Translations under genes and position numbers: made by a program | Shown: positions 41,430-52,330 of the stretch, one piece after another | Layout: each line of letters opens with the position of its first letter | How positions within the stretch are numbered: position 1 is the stretch's first letter | DNA from: Hypericum androsaemum | Lineage: Eukaryota > Streptophyta > Magnoliopsida > Malpighiales > Hypericaceae | Reading direction: 5' to 3' | Assembly (NCBI GenBank): GCA_963995505.1 | Contig: OZ023199.1 | Span: forward strand, 6,815,906-6,879,905 | DNA length: 64,000 nt | The notes under the pieces: generated by a model | What the model saw: the letters and a program-made list of their open reading frames with translations, nothing else | Databases searched by the model: none | What the model was told of the DNA's origin: nothing

Positions 41430-42840
41430 TCATGTCAAAATTTTTGGTGCAGACCAACACCAGCCCTCCACTTGCAGCTTAGATAGAGCATCAGTAGCAG
41501 TAGCAGTATTACTTTTCGAAAATATATGTGATAACCAAAACTCAATCTCTTATAAATTAGCCTACAATCGCAGCCATATATTCCAATATCTCCATAGAAC
41601 ACTCTCCCGATTGTCCTGAAAAATAGTAAAAATATAAGGTGAATCTGTTTCAAGCCATAGCTGTCTCCAGCCCCTGCTGAAAGCCACCTCCACCGCAATT
41701 AGGGCTGGCACTAACTCTACCTCGAAAGCATGGCATACCCCTTACGTCTGCATGAAACAACCATGCACAAAGCCTCTTAAATTTCTGACATTTGTATTGC
41801 ACTTTCCCCCACACAATTTTTGAGAAAGGACATTCCTGAAATATATGGTCTATTATCTCCTCTATCTGTAGACATAGGACACAAATGGATGGTCCAATAA
41901 ATCCCTTTAGCATTCCATTCAAAAAAAATAAATCCCCTTAGCAAAAGCTAAACCCGGTGACCCGCGCACACTGCCATTTATATTGCACTTTCCCCCATAC
42001 AATTTTTGAGAAAGAAAATTCCCGAAATATATGGTCTATTATCTCCTCTATCTGTAAACATAGGACACAAATGGATGGTCCAATAAATCCCCTTAGTAGT
42101 AGTCTAGCATAGATAGGCGCTCTAGAACCGCACGTCATGCAGTACATGAACGCCATAGGGGAATATAAAGCTCACAGATCCACTTCCCCATCGAATAGCC
42201 GAGAGAGAGGGCCTCAAATACTGAAACACTGCCTTCGATCTAACAACACATACATTTGATTTAGACCAGATTATGGTATCACTATTCACTGGTCCTACTC
42301 GATTCCAAAGCATGTCTGCCACTAAAAAGGGATATGCCTCATAAAAGACCCTAATAATCTTCCAACGCCCATTAAACGAGTAGTCTCTAACTTGTTGCTG
42401 AAAATGCCGTGTGGATGCTCTGGTATAGAAATACGATCGACAATAATATAAGTGAGCCAATTGTCCAGCCAAAGCCGAATGAATGAATTCTCTCCCATAA
42501 ATTGGACAGCTGAATCTTGCAGATCATGATAGTAAGCAGTAAATCCCCGCCATATCGAGGATAATAGAGAAGGCCACAAGTCACCCGCCCCTGGTCTTAA
42601 AAAATGAGCTATAAAATCTGATAATATCTAGTCGGATGAAAAGAAATATTCAAGGACAGCTAATACAAAATGCTGCATTCATAGTGATCAGTGACCAAAG
42701 ACCAAGACCACCCTCGTCATTTGGCACACATCAATGCTTGCAGGCCACCTGACAGGAACCTTGCTTTTGCGTGTCCCCTGGCCATATAAAACTGGGAATA
42801 TAACTGCTTTAACAAAGCAATTGGCTACTTATAAACCATC

Positions 42841-45800
42841 TGTTGTAATTAAATGACAATTAATACAAAAGAAGCCCAAGGTAAGAAGGCCCAAATTGAG
42901 AAGGCTCAAGGTTGGAGGGAAACCAATCCCACATTGAAAAATGACACAAACATTTTTAAGTATATAAGGAATAACTCCAAGCTAGTGTGACATTTAATGT
43001 TCCACCTGGAGTGCTATCCAAGTCTGGTTGCGAGAATGGGGTGAAACACCATCCGAGCACGCGCGCGTGCGCACACGCACACGCACGCACATATGTGCGC
43101 ATGGCGCTTAAGACGCATTGGGCACTTTAGGCGCACTTTGCCCCATCGAAAGTGCCCGAAAGTAGTCTGCCATACTCAAAAAGGATGTGTGCAGGCTGCC
43201 TGTTGTCTGAAAGGATGTGTCTCCTCGAAAGTGCAGGCTATCACACTCGTGCCACCTCGGAATTGCCTGCTTAGAACTCTCCGCAGCCTATAAATTGGTC
43301 TCTCCCCCTCATTTGTAAATCATCCCAAACACTCATTGCATAATCATTCACTAGCAATAGTTATTCTCCACTCTCTCTCAACAAAAGTTCTGAGTATCTC
43401 AAATGTTCGCCGAGGCTTTAAGATTTGTTGTGCTACGAACTTGAAGTGCGAAGTTGTTGTATCTTGGGGACGATTGCCATAGCTCGTAAGTACTGAATAC
43501 GGGGCAATCTCGTCTTACAGAGAAAGAGTTAAACTCTTGCCTCGACTTAAGATCCTAATCAAGTAGACTATTATCCGGTAACAACAATCGTAAGACGAGA
43601 TATTGTGTACTTGAAGATGGCATCATCAAGCTCTGCTCTAGCACCAGTCCCGACGATCCCAAGAACTGTCCACGCCGAAAGATCGGCAAAGTTCAATGGT
43701 ACCGAGTACAAGAGGTGACAACAGAAGATGTTGTTCTACCTGACAATGCTCAACCTGGTCCGATTCCTGAAGGAAGAGGCTTCGAAGGTGGCAGAGAATG
43801 AGGCTGATCAACAGAAGATCAATGCACTGGATGCTTGGAGTCATAGTAACTTCCTGTGTCCTAACTACATCCTGAATGGATTGGATGACACCCTCTACAA
43901 TGCCTATGCGGTAACTACGACTGCAAAAGAATTGTGGGATTCTTTGGAGAAGAAGTATAAGATGGAAGATGCCGGGTTGAAGAAATTCATTGTCGAAAGA
44001 TGGTGGATTCAAAGAAGGTCATAGATCAAGTGCAAGAGTTGCAACTAATTCTGCATGAGATCCACACCGAAAGGATGCACCTAAGTGAGTCTTTCTAAGT
44101 AGCGGGAATGATTAAGAAGCTACCACCCCTGTGGAAGGACTTCAAGAACTACCTCAAGCATAAGAGGAAGGACATGGGCCTTGAAAACTTGATTGTGAGA
44201 CTAAGGATTAAGGAAGACAATTGAAAGTCTAAAGTCAAGAACAACAAAACCAACTCTGAAGCCATGATACACCTCGCTGAAGGAGCTACCGGTAAGAAGA
44301 GGAAGAAGTCCGGCAACAAGCAGGAGAAGCAAGAGCTAAAGAAGAAGAAGGCCAAGAAAATCAAGGGTAATTACTTCAACTGCGACAAGCCTGGTCACAT
44401 GGCAAAGGATTGTCGTCTACCAAAGAAGGACAATCGTGAGAAAGCTAATCTGGCTGAGGACCTGTCTAAGTTGGACCTATCCACCGTGGTGTTTGAAGCC
44501 AATTTGGTGGATAATCCAAGAGAGTGGTTCATCGACACATGGGCAACCTGACACATCTGCTCAGACAAGAAAATATTCTTGACCTATGTCCCGATCACTG
44601 GACCTCAGTTGTTTATGGATAACTGTGCAACTTCCAAAGTAGTCGAATTAGGTAATGTGGTCGTGAAGCTGACCTTAGACAAAGAGCTGACCCTCAAGGA
44701 TATGCTGCATGTCCCAGACATCCGCAAGAATCTGGTATCCTACTCTCTGTTAAGCAAAGCTGGGCTGAAGCTAGTTTTTGAGACTGATAAGTTTGTATTG
44801 ACCAAAGCTGGTACATTTTTAGGAAAGGATTACCTAGATGGGGGACTCTTTAAATTGGATGTAACAACTGTATAACATGCCTTTAAGGACCAGCTTAAAG
44901 TTATTAATTCTTCTTACTTGGCTGAGTGTTCTAACTTATGGCATGATAGATTAGAACACGTAAATTTAAACTTACCAATTTCATGTCATGATAGATTAGG
45001 ACACGTAAATTTAAGAAAGTTGGTAAGTTTAAATTTATTGCCTAAAATGGAGTTTAACCCAAACGATAAATGTGAAATATGTGTTGAGGCAAAAATAGCC
45101 AAAGCACCTTTCTATTCAGTGGAAAGAAGTACAATAGCTTTCAAATTAATTCATACCAACATTTGTGATATGAAACACGTGCAAACTAAAGGTGAGAAAA
45201 AGTATTTCATCATATTTATTGATGATTGCACAAGATACTGCTACATATATCTTTTGAGAGGAAAGGACGAAGCTCTTGAAGCCTTCAAAAGATATAAGAA
45301 TAAGGTTGAAAATCAACTTAGCAATAAAATTAAAATGATTCGAAGTGATAGAGGGAGAGAATATGTAGCTCCGTTTGATAAATTCTGCCAACAAAGTGGT
45401 ATTATTCATCAGATAACTGCTCCATACTCACCTCAATCAAATGGCATAGCTGAACGTAAGAATCGAACTCTCAAGAAGATGATGAATACCATGTTGATTA
45501 GCTCGAGCTTATCCCAGAATATGTGGGGGGAACCTGTGCTCTCAGCTAACCACATTCTAAATAAATTGCTACACAAGAAAAGGGACAAAACTCCATATGA
45601 ACTATGGAAAGGGAGAAGTTGTGCTATCAGCTAACCACATCCTATTGTAAGAAAGGATTTGTCTCCTCAGAAGTGCAGGCTGCCACACTCGTGCCCCCTC
45701 GGAATTGCCTGCCTCCAACTCTCCGCAGCCTATAAATAGGCCTCTCGTCCTCATTTGTAAATCATCTGGAACAGTCATTGCATAAGCATTCATTAGCAAT

Positions 45801-46028
45801 AGTTGTTCTCCTCTCTCTCTCAAGAAAAGTTCAGAGTATCTCAAAGGTTCGCCGAGGCTTTAAGATTCGTTGTGCTACGAACTTGAAGTGCGAAGTCGTT
45901 GTATCTTGGGGAGGATAGCCATAACCCGTAAGCACTAAATACGGGGCAATCTCATCTTACAGAAAAAGAGTTAAACTCTTACCTCGACTTAAGATCCTAA
46001 TCAAGTACACCATCCTTCCGTAACAACA
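42841..46028 (+). mobile_element. Ty1-copia element B, deleted, inserted in LINE-B
   Basis: The left LTR (42841-43586, 746 bases) starts TGTTGTAATT and ends GGTAACAACA, with a GCCTATAAATTGG TATA region near 43290. The right LTR is cut, only 45649-46028 remaining. Perfect 5-base duplications CCATC lie at 42836-42840 and 46029-46033. Inside are gag, protease and integrase; reverse transcriptase, RNase H and the start of the right LTR were lost in one deletion near 45649. Confidence 0.85.
43618..45634 (+). pseudogene. Copia gag-protease-integrase relic
   Basis: Gag starts with ATGGCATCATCAAGC at 43618 and has an early TGA (in the KFNGTEYKR region), then INALDAWSHSNFL and KELWDSLEKKYKMED. A CCHC knuckle (CDKPGHMAKDC) lies near 44380. 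The protease site reads FIDTWAT where FIDSGAT is expected. Integrase has the HHCC region, IDDCTRYCYIYLL, SDRGREY and PQSNGIAERKNRTLKKMM, so the D-D-E residues are visible. A 45-base in-frame duplication lies in the pre-integrase finger (44942 and 44987). It ends at KTPYELWKG, where the deletion begins. Confidence 0.8.
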
Positions 46029-46034
46029 CCATCA

Positions 46035-46649
46035 TCATCGTATGAACAAAATACCCCTGAATAACAGTTTCAACCAAGCATAGCCTCCCTGCCATCGACA
46101 AAGTGGCCCCTTCCACCTAGCAAACTTAGACACAATGGCATCCGTAATTCCATGCAAATAAAGCTTTCGCGGAGGAACCTCAAACAACGTAACACCCGGA
46201 TATTCAAAAGGAAGGGAGCCCTCAATCATCCCTAAGATGGACCTCAATCTGACCCTGCGGAACATCATAATTCTTGTCCCAAAATAAACTTTAGATTTTT
46301 TAAGGTTAAAATGTTGTATCGACCATTGAGCATAGTCTCTCAAGATTGACGTGATGAATCTACAGTTTGTCAAAATAGCCCTGCAGAAAACATCCACATC
46401 ATCGGCATAGAGCATGTGAGACGGGAAGGAAATATCTACGCCTGCATATGAGGGTGCCAGCACTCTTGTAGACGCTGCCGCCTGCAACATTCTGCTAAGA
46501 CCATTCTCAGTCACACAGAACAAAAGAGAAGACAATAGATTCCCTTTCCTAACGCCCCGTGAACATTCGAAGTACCCCACTAAAAAACAAATAAGTTTCC
46601 ATGTTGTTGTTAGAAAGAACATTTTATTATGGGAAAAATACTCACACAT
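46035..46649 (-). pseudogene. LINE-B reverse transcriptase, YADD motif intact
   Basis: An open frame of 204 codons reads GVRKGNLLSSLLF, HMLYADDVDVF, FNLKKSKVYFG, FEYPGVTLFEVPPRKLYL and a final GGYAWLKLLFRGILFIR, the palm, thumb and post-palm blocks of a plant LINE. It is cut at 46028 by the right LTR of copia element B and resumes near 42835. Confidence 0.75.
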
Positions 46650-47829
46650 CCCTAAGTATTGGTATAACTTATTGACAAGTCCAAACTTTAGTAACTTAGT
46701 CCCTATATTTTCAAATATCGAATTATTAGTCCCTCAAACTAATTTCAAATTTAAGTTGCCACCTTACAAGACAAAAATACTCCTCCCTCACTTAGTGACT
46801 CTAAAAATGGCCATAAAATACTAACTCCCCCCTCAATAAATAAAACCCCTCATGCACCCATCAACATAAAAAAATGTAAGTCTGTTTCCACCCCTCATCT
46901 AACTCGATCGATAATTTCTAAACTCAAAAATTATAATTTTCCCCCCATATTCCAACGAGACAATCTAAGAAGGTAAGAGCCCCAAGCTACTTTAGGCTCT
47001 CAAAAATAGCGAAGAACAATGAGGCAAGTGCTGGAAGTCGTCAGCGACGACACTGAAAATTACTGATTTAATAGAATATGAATGGTTGATTTTGGCTTTT
47101 CAATGAGCAAAGCATACCCCTTCAACTCTCTCCTCCATTTTCTCTCTGGAAATGGCGATTGAGTGATATTTTTTCTGTAAAAATAAAAAAATCCAAAAAA
47201 ACTCAATGTTTTCAAAACCGACCGGAAGGCGACCCGAATTTTTAAAATTTACTGGTTCACCCAGTCCAACTGGTCGGGCAGTCAATCAGACCAGTACTTC
47301 TATTTTTATATTAATATTATTAAATAAAATTTTATAAATTTAATTTAGCATAAAAAATGATAGAATATCAAATAACTTCAAATATTTACCAACTTTGTTA
47401 TACAATTTATCTAAATAAGGTCTTCAACCATCAATTTAATAAATCTACAAGTACAAGAAGATGATTATACAACTTTTCTTGTTTGACATATTACTCGAAT
47501 TTGTTTGACTTATTTGACATATTATCGAGAATTGTTAAAAAGATAAGTTTCTAAAAGTGATGTACACGCTCCCAACGTGGAAGTGAATATTTTGTTTCTA
47601 AATTAAATTTGATAAAATAGAAAAATAAAAACTAATTTTTCTTATCCGGGTGAACAGGGTCACCCGGAAGTACCTGATTGGGCAGTTTGACCAGATTCTG
47701 ATCAGTCGAACCATTTTTTGGGTTTTATGCAAAAATTGACTCGGATTTAGTCCCGGATAGTAGTCCGACCAGTCGGACCACTGGTCGGACCGTGGTATTG
47801 AAAATATTGAAAAAAAAATTCCCCCTTGA
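46650..47829. other. Two decayed DNA-transposon-like segments, no gene
   Basis: 46630-46760 (GGGAAAAATACTCAC, then AGTCCCTA..) has the look of a MULE-like terminal repeat without a visible partner. 47195-47800 begins AATGTTTTCAAAACCGACCGG and ends in an inverted version (GGTCGGACCGTGGTATTGAA), with many GGTC/GACC words, like a MITE with GACCGG-rich ends. Neither is firmly bounded. Confidence 0.35.
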
Positions 47830-48770
47830 AGGTGGAACTTTCCTTTCTTACTCTTCCCTTGTCCTCCTCTTCACTTTCTTTTTCTTAGATTTTTTTTCTT
47901 TTTTCTCTCTGGTTAGAACTAGATCTGTTCTGGTGGAGTGGATCTCGCCTTTTCCATGTCATTTTTCCAGCATCCTCAGTCCTCCGGTCCAAGGTTAAAG
48001 TTCATCGGTCACCTTCATTGGCCTTGGTATTCTTGGTTCCAGGTTTTATCACCGCAGCTCACCATCGAGCATAGGTTCATCTGCTCTGCCATCCCCTGTC
48101 GTCCTTAGGTCTCTGCCAGCCTTCGCCTCCTCTGCCCCTTACCGCCTTAGCTTTTTTAGGCCGGACCTCCTCTTTGGCATTCCTGAGAGCTTCGCTGGTG
48201 GTTCCAGGAGGTTGGTCACCATCGACCGCCCCCAGATGGTCTTCTTACTGTTCTGGGTAGTAGTCTTTGTCTATTTCTTGTCTTTTATGTCAGTTATTTT
48301 CTTCTAATATTGGTTGTTATGTTGTTTCCTTTTATCTTTATGCTCGTATGTCATTTGTATTGTGGCTTTGTTAGGCATAGTTGTGGCTTTTGCTTGGATT
48401 GGGCTATGTCTAATCTGACATACGTGTGGATTTTGATATCTTTTCTGTGGTTGCAGGTGGAGAAACTTGTCTTGGTCGAACTCGTTCGACCTTGGCTCTC
48501 ATTTTCGTGCATCTCGTATGCATTCAAATATCCAAGAGGTTGCGTCCACGACATTACCTTATAGTTTTAGCTTGCCTCATAGATCTCCACATTGGTCGTT
48601 GGCTCTCATAGCCTCTCGACCACCCTATGCTTTTACCTGTGCCATCTTGTGGTCTACAGATTGATCTTCGTTTTCTATTTAGTATTTCTGTTACTTGTCT
48701 ATATATTTTCTATTCATGTCTTGTAATCTGGTTCTGTAATATTAGGCTTCACGCTATTTTTTCAAAAAAT
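47830..48770 (+). mobile_element. Second copy of the 35.5 kb retroposon family
   Basis: 48410-48770 matches the 3' third of the element at 35500-36447 (AACTTGTCTTGGTCGAACTC, TTGTAATCTGGTTCTG and an end in GCTATTTTTTCAAAAAATT). The 5' boundary near 47830 is a guess from the same T/C-rich composition. No target duplication was found. Confidence 0.5.
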
Positions 48771-49079
48771 TATAATATATTTTATATCTAGACTAAGATT
48801 ATTGCATGAATTTCTTGACATAGTCGATGTATATATGTTCTTGAGTTTTTCTATATAGCATATTTCCCTTTGTTCCATGTGCAATGGAAAATGAAATATC
48901 TCTAGATCGAAGATCATTTGTTAAATGCTAGATTGGTTTTTTTTTAACCGTAGAAATCGATATGAAGATGTGACGTGGTTTACTTTTGAGCTTTAAGGTC
49001 AGCTTGACAATAATGATGTTCTCTAAACCTACCAAGATAATTTGCGTTTTTAGTAAGTGGGCTTAGTATTTTTTATGGT
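48771..49079. other. Unassigned spacer
   Basis: AT-rich, no feature recognised. Confidence 0.35.
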
Positions 49080-49568
49080 CATTTTGGAGTCACCAGGTGC
49101 GGTAGGGGTAAAGAGTCCCCCTATAATTAGGGTTCCCCTCCTCTTGAGTCTCTTTTCCCCTAGAATTAGGGTTTTCTCTTGTACATATCTTGGTTGAAAA
49201 CATTGAAACGTTGGTTGTGATTTCCTGGTTTAGGTCTTTGGGTTCGGTCCCAGGTCTCTTCTTATTGGTTTTTTCGGGTAGATTTTTTAGGATTGTGGAG
49301 GGAGTATGGAGGTTAGTGAGGCCTCGGGCGGGGGTTGTCGTCGGGCTAAGGATGATGGGTTTGGGCCAGGGGGAAGAGGGTCCTTTGGAGGGATTGGTGG
49401 AGGTCGGATGATGTGATACCCCGAAAATGATATGTTATGTCTGAAAGCCTTAAGTGATTTGATTGGTACTATCCATACCAAGAAGGTGCACCTTATTTTT
49501 TGGAACACATCTTGAGAGAACTAAAAGGTTAAACACATTTGATGGGGAGTAGGATTAGGGTGTGTGAC

Positions 49569-50692
49569 TATTGGGTATGGAGCCTGAGTACGAGTGAAGT
49601 ATTCAGGTGGCTCGAGTGAAAAGCCGTGAGGATGGTCTGAGAGTTGATCGATTGAGTTCGGAGTCCGGGGATGCTCGGAGAATCAATCGAGTCAAGAGTT
49701 GAGTGAAGACGTTGATGACATCTGAGGGTCATATGACTCGAGTGAAAAGACTTGGGTTAATCAGGGTAACGATCGAGTCGAGAAGCGAAGGTGAGAAGGC
49801 AAGACGGTTGAAGAGCTGCAGCAGGCCTGGCACCCGTCGGGTGGGCTGGTACCCACCAAGGACCAGCCATGTGAAGGCTGGCACCTGCCAAAGAGCTGGC
49901 GCCAGCCAGCCCCAACACCTGTCCGAATTTTGGCGCCCGCCAGACAGCCCAAAAAGTTGATATTTTAGTAGACCAAAATGCCCCTCCCGACTCTAAATAG
50001 TTTTCTAGGTTATAGGCACTATAAATACCCATTGTTAGCCTCCAAAAAGGATTGGCAAAGAGTTACCCACTTCTCCAAAGAGAAAGAAAAAAGAGGGAGA
50101 AAGGAGAAATGCTCTCCAAGTGAAGGAGAGGCCAAATGCCCACTCCTCCAAGTGAAGGAGGAGAAGGAGAAGAAGAAGTGTGCCCCAAAGGTACCCAACC
50201 CAAGTGAAGGGTTGCCTCCGAGTGAAGGAGAAGATGGAAGACCCGAGTGAAGGGTTGCCTTCAAGTGAAGAAGGAGAAGAAAAAATACCCGAGTGAAGGG
50301 CTGCCTCCGAGTGAAGGAGGTGGTGCTCTCCGAGTGAAGGAGAGTTGTCCGAAGAGTGGGTAGAGCCCACGCCTAGAATTTTGTTAAGAGTGAGAGCTCC
50401 CAAGAGTGTAGGTAGCCTATGATGAGAAGAGGAGGAGAGAGTGAGCCGAGTAAAGGCATCCATTGTTGTGAGAGCGAGTGAAGCTCGAGCGTGATATAGT
50501 GGAATCTCCCCTGGCTTGGAAGTCCCCAGATATAGATCGTTGTAGATCGAACTGGGTAACCAAATTTTTGTGTCCCTCCTTGTACTTTTTTTATGCTTTG
50601 TGTGTTGTGCTTCTCGTGGTTATCGTGGTTTGCTCGTATGTACTTTCCGTTGCGTTGCTTGGGTCCACGGAAAGTGGGTAATTTTTCCAACA
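49569..50692 (+). mobile_element. Solo LTR inserted in the 5S region of the Cassandra left LTR
   Basis: A 1124-base segment starts TATTGGGTATGG (probably TG mutated to TA) and ends TTTTCCAACA. It is flanked by a perfect 5-base repeat GTGAC at 49564-49568 and 50693-50697, which falls inside the 5S C box. It has an ACTATAAATACCC box near 50020, and a run of CGAGTGAAGG-type words (50110-50350) repeated about eight times. No internal retrotransposon sequence is present. Confidence 0.75.
50110..50350 (+). repeat. GAGTGAAGG tandem-like repeat in the solo LTR
   Basis: Words such as CCAAGTGAAGGAG and CCGAGTGAAGGGTTGCCTCC recur with spacing of roughly 25-30 bases, forming a degenerate purine-rich minisatellite. 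Confidence 0.6.
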
Positions 50693-50896
50693 GTGACCAT
50701 CTGAGAAGTTTTTGGAATGCGTGCGAGTGAGGACAAAGCACGGTAGAAAAGACCTGTGTTGGTATGTGGAGACAGTCGGTCGAATCACGGGGCATTACAT
50801 TTGCTATCTTAGCAAAAGCGATTCTGGGATTGTTCTGTGTTTTGTGTTCTGGATTGTTCTGACTGGAGCGATGAGGATGTCGAGTATTTAAGGAGG

Positions 50897-51702
50897 TGAT
50901 GTGAGCAAGCCTACGGATGCACCAACTATCAAGCTTGTAGACTCGAAGCAAGTTCAAGTTCCAATTGGGCCAATGACAAGAGCAAGAGCTAGGAAGTTGC
51001 AATCTAATTTCAATGGACTAATGCATGAAGTTTGGGCTCAAGCAAGTTCGTGGAGGACCAAGGACGTCCAAGAAACCCAAGGGAGGCCCATGCACGTTTT
51101 GGAGGCTGAATGGAAAGCTTGACATGCACGAAAGCTTCTAGATGCATGCGCACATGGAGAATCAAGAAGAATCAGCCTATTTAGGCGATGCATCTAATTG
51201 TTTTGGACGTGCAACTAGTAGCTATTCTATTAGATATTATTTGCTTATATTATTCCTTGTTTAGTTGCATAAGTTCGGCCAGAATCTCCTTAGAATAGGA
51301 AAGAGAGTTTTGGCCAGCCTTTGAATTCCTTTTAAGGAGTTAGCTTGTTTAGGAATATTTTGGTACTTTGGGAGCCTATATAAAGAGGACTCCTAGCAAT
51401 AAAACGTACACACACAATTCGGAAATACTTAGCATTGGCTAATTGAGAGTTTTGATACTCGTTTGTTCTTGCTTAGGCTGGTGAGTCGTCTTGGCTAGAA
51501 TTTATCCTTCACTTATCAAGCGGATATTCCCTCCCCGCTTGTGGCGTGATACGTCCTTAGGTCAAGGTTCAGAAGCCCTTGCAGCGGGTTGAGGTACCAA
51601 TTCGTGCCTTAGTTCGTGTAAGTTCTTGTGAGTTGTGATCTGTTCCATTCTAAAGTAACAAACGGTCCGAGTTGTGAATCTTTTCCGCGGAGATTCATAT
51701 CA
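50897..51702 (+). repeat. CRM-like element, left LTR
   Basis: 806 bases. TATATAAAGAGG at 51377-51388 is the likely TATA box, followed by CAATAAAACG (possible polyadenylation signal). The first 225 bases duplicate the 3' end of the gag-pol frame, so an open frame beginning [12 protein letters not shown] sits here without its own promoter context. Confidence 0.9.
51377..51388 (+). promoter_or_regulatory. TATA box of the CRM-like LTR
   Basis: TATATAAAGAGG in the left LTR, at the usual distance for retrotransposon transcription starting in the R region. An identical copy is in the right LTR. Confidence 0.55.
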
Positions 51703-51703
51703 G

Positions 51704-51716
51704 TTGGTATCAGAGC
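51704..51716 (+). other. Primer-binding site of the CRM-like element
   Basis: TTGGTATCAGAGC directly after the left LTR is complementary to the 3' end of plant initiator-Met tRNA, the usual primer for this group. Confidence 0.85.
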
Positions 51717-51825
51717 TTAGCTTGTTACTTTAGTTCATTATCCTTGTTATTTTTGTTCTTGTTGGTTCGTTTTTGTTGCTTGTTATTTTTTTTGTTCTTG
51801 TTGGTTCGTTTTCTCTCCTCGCTGT

Positions 51826-51945
51826 TTGAGAGAAAAGAGAGGAAAACAAACGAGTGAAGCAAGAAAAGAAAGAAAAGAAAAGAAAGAAAAAAAAAAGAAA
51901 AGAAAAGAAAAAAAAAGGGAAAGAAAAGAAAAAGAAAAAAGGAAG
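51826..51945 (+). repeat. Purine-only tract in the CRM-like leader
   Basis: About 120 bases consist almost only of A and G (GAAAAGAAAGAAAAG-type) between the primer-binding site and gag. It forms part of the transcript leader. Confidence 0.8.
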
Positions 51946-52330
51946 CCGCAAGCTAAAGAGGAAGCAAGCTAAATTGGAAGTCTCAAGCTAAAGAGGAAGC
52001 AAATCCGAGGGAAGCTAGCAAACTAAGGAGGCGCAACAGCTGATCAAGAAAGGGGACGAGCAAGACTAAAAGAAAGACCAAAGAGGAACTTTAACATTCT
52101 GTTTGTTAAAGCGTGGAGCTCAAGCAAGGCCGTTCTAGCCTTAGTAAGAACATACAAGTATCACGAGAGGAAAAAGGCAAGAGTGTGCGAGTACCTTAGA
52201 GAGAAAAGCCAAATATTTGAGTGCAAAACACGAGTGAACTTGAGTGCACCATACATTGAGAGTATACACGTAAGGGAGTGAGCTTGTGAGGCCATATTTT
52301 TTTTACTAACCAATTTTTCTTGCAGCAAAC

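Larger units (their letters stand above)
41430..46649 (-). mobile_element. LINE-B, L1-type, dead, split by copia element B
   Basis: On the minus strand, reverse transcriptase (46649-46035) has the catalytic YADD motif in HMLYADDVDVF and RGVRKGNLLSSLLF. After the copia insertion it continues with a thumb region, the zf-RVT finger (42600-41750; FSKIVWGKVQYK, CVLCLQIEEIIDHIF) and RNase H (about 41720-41450; LETDSPYIFTIFQDN). A roughly 130-base piece of the finger is duplicated (41785-41920 and 41970-42105). Stops and shifts make it inactive. Confidence 0.75.

Noticed and set aside
50901..51122. An independent small gene (73 codons, [12 protein letters not shown] start)
   Set aside because: It is the LTR copy of the C-terminal end of the CRM-like gag-pol frame.
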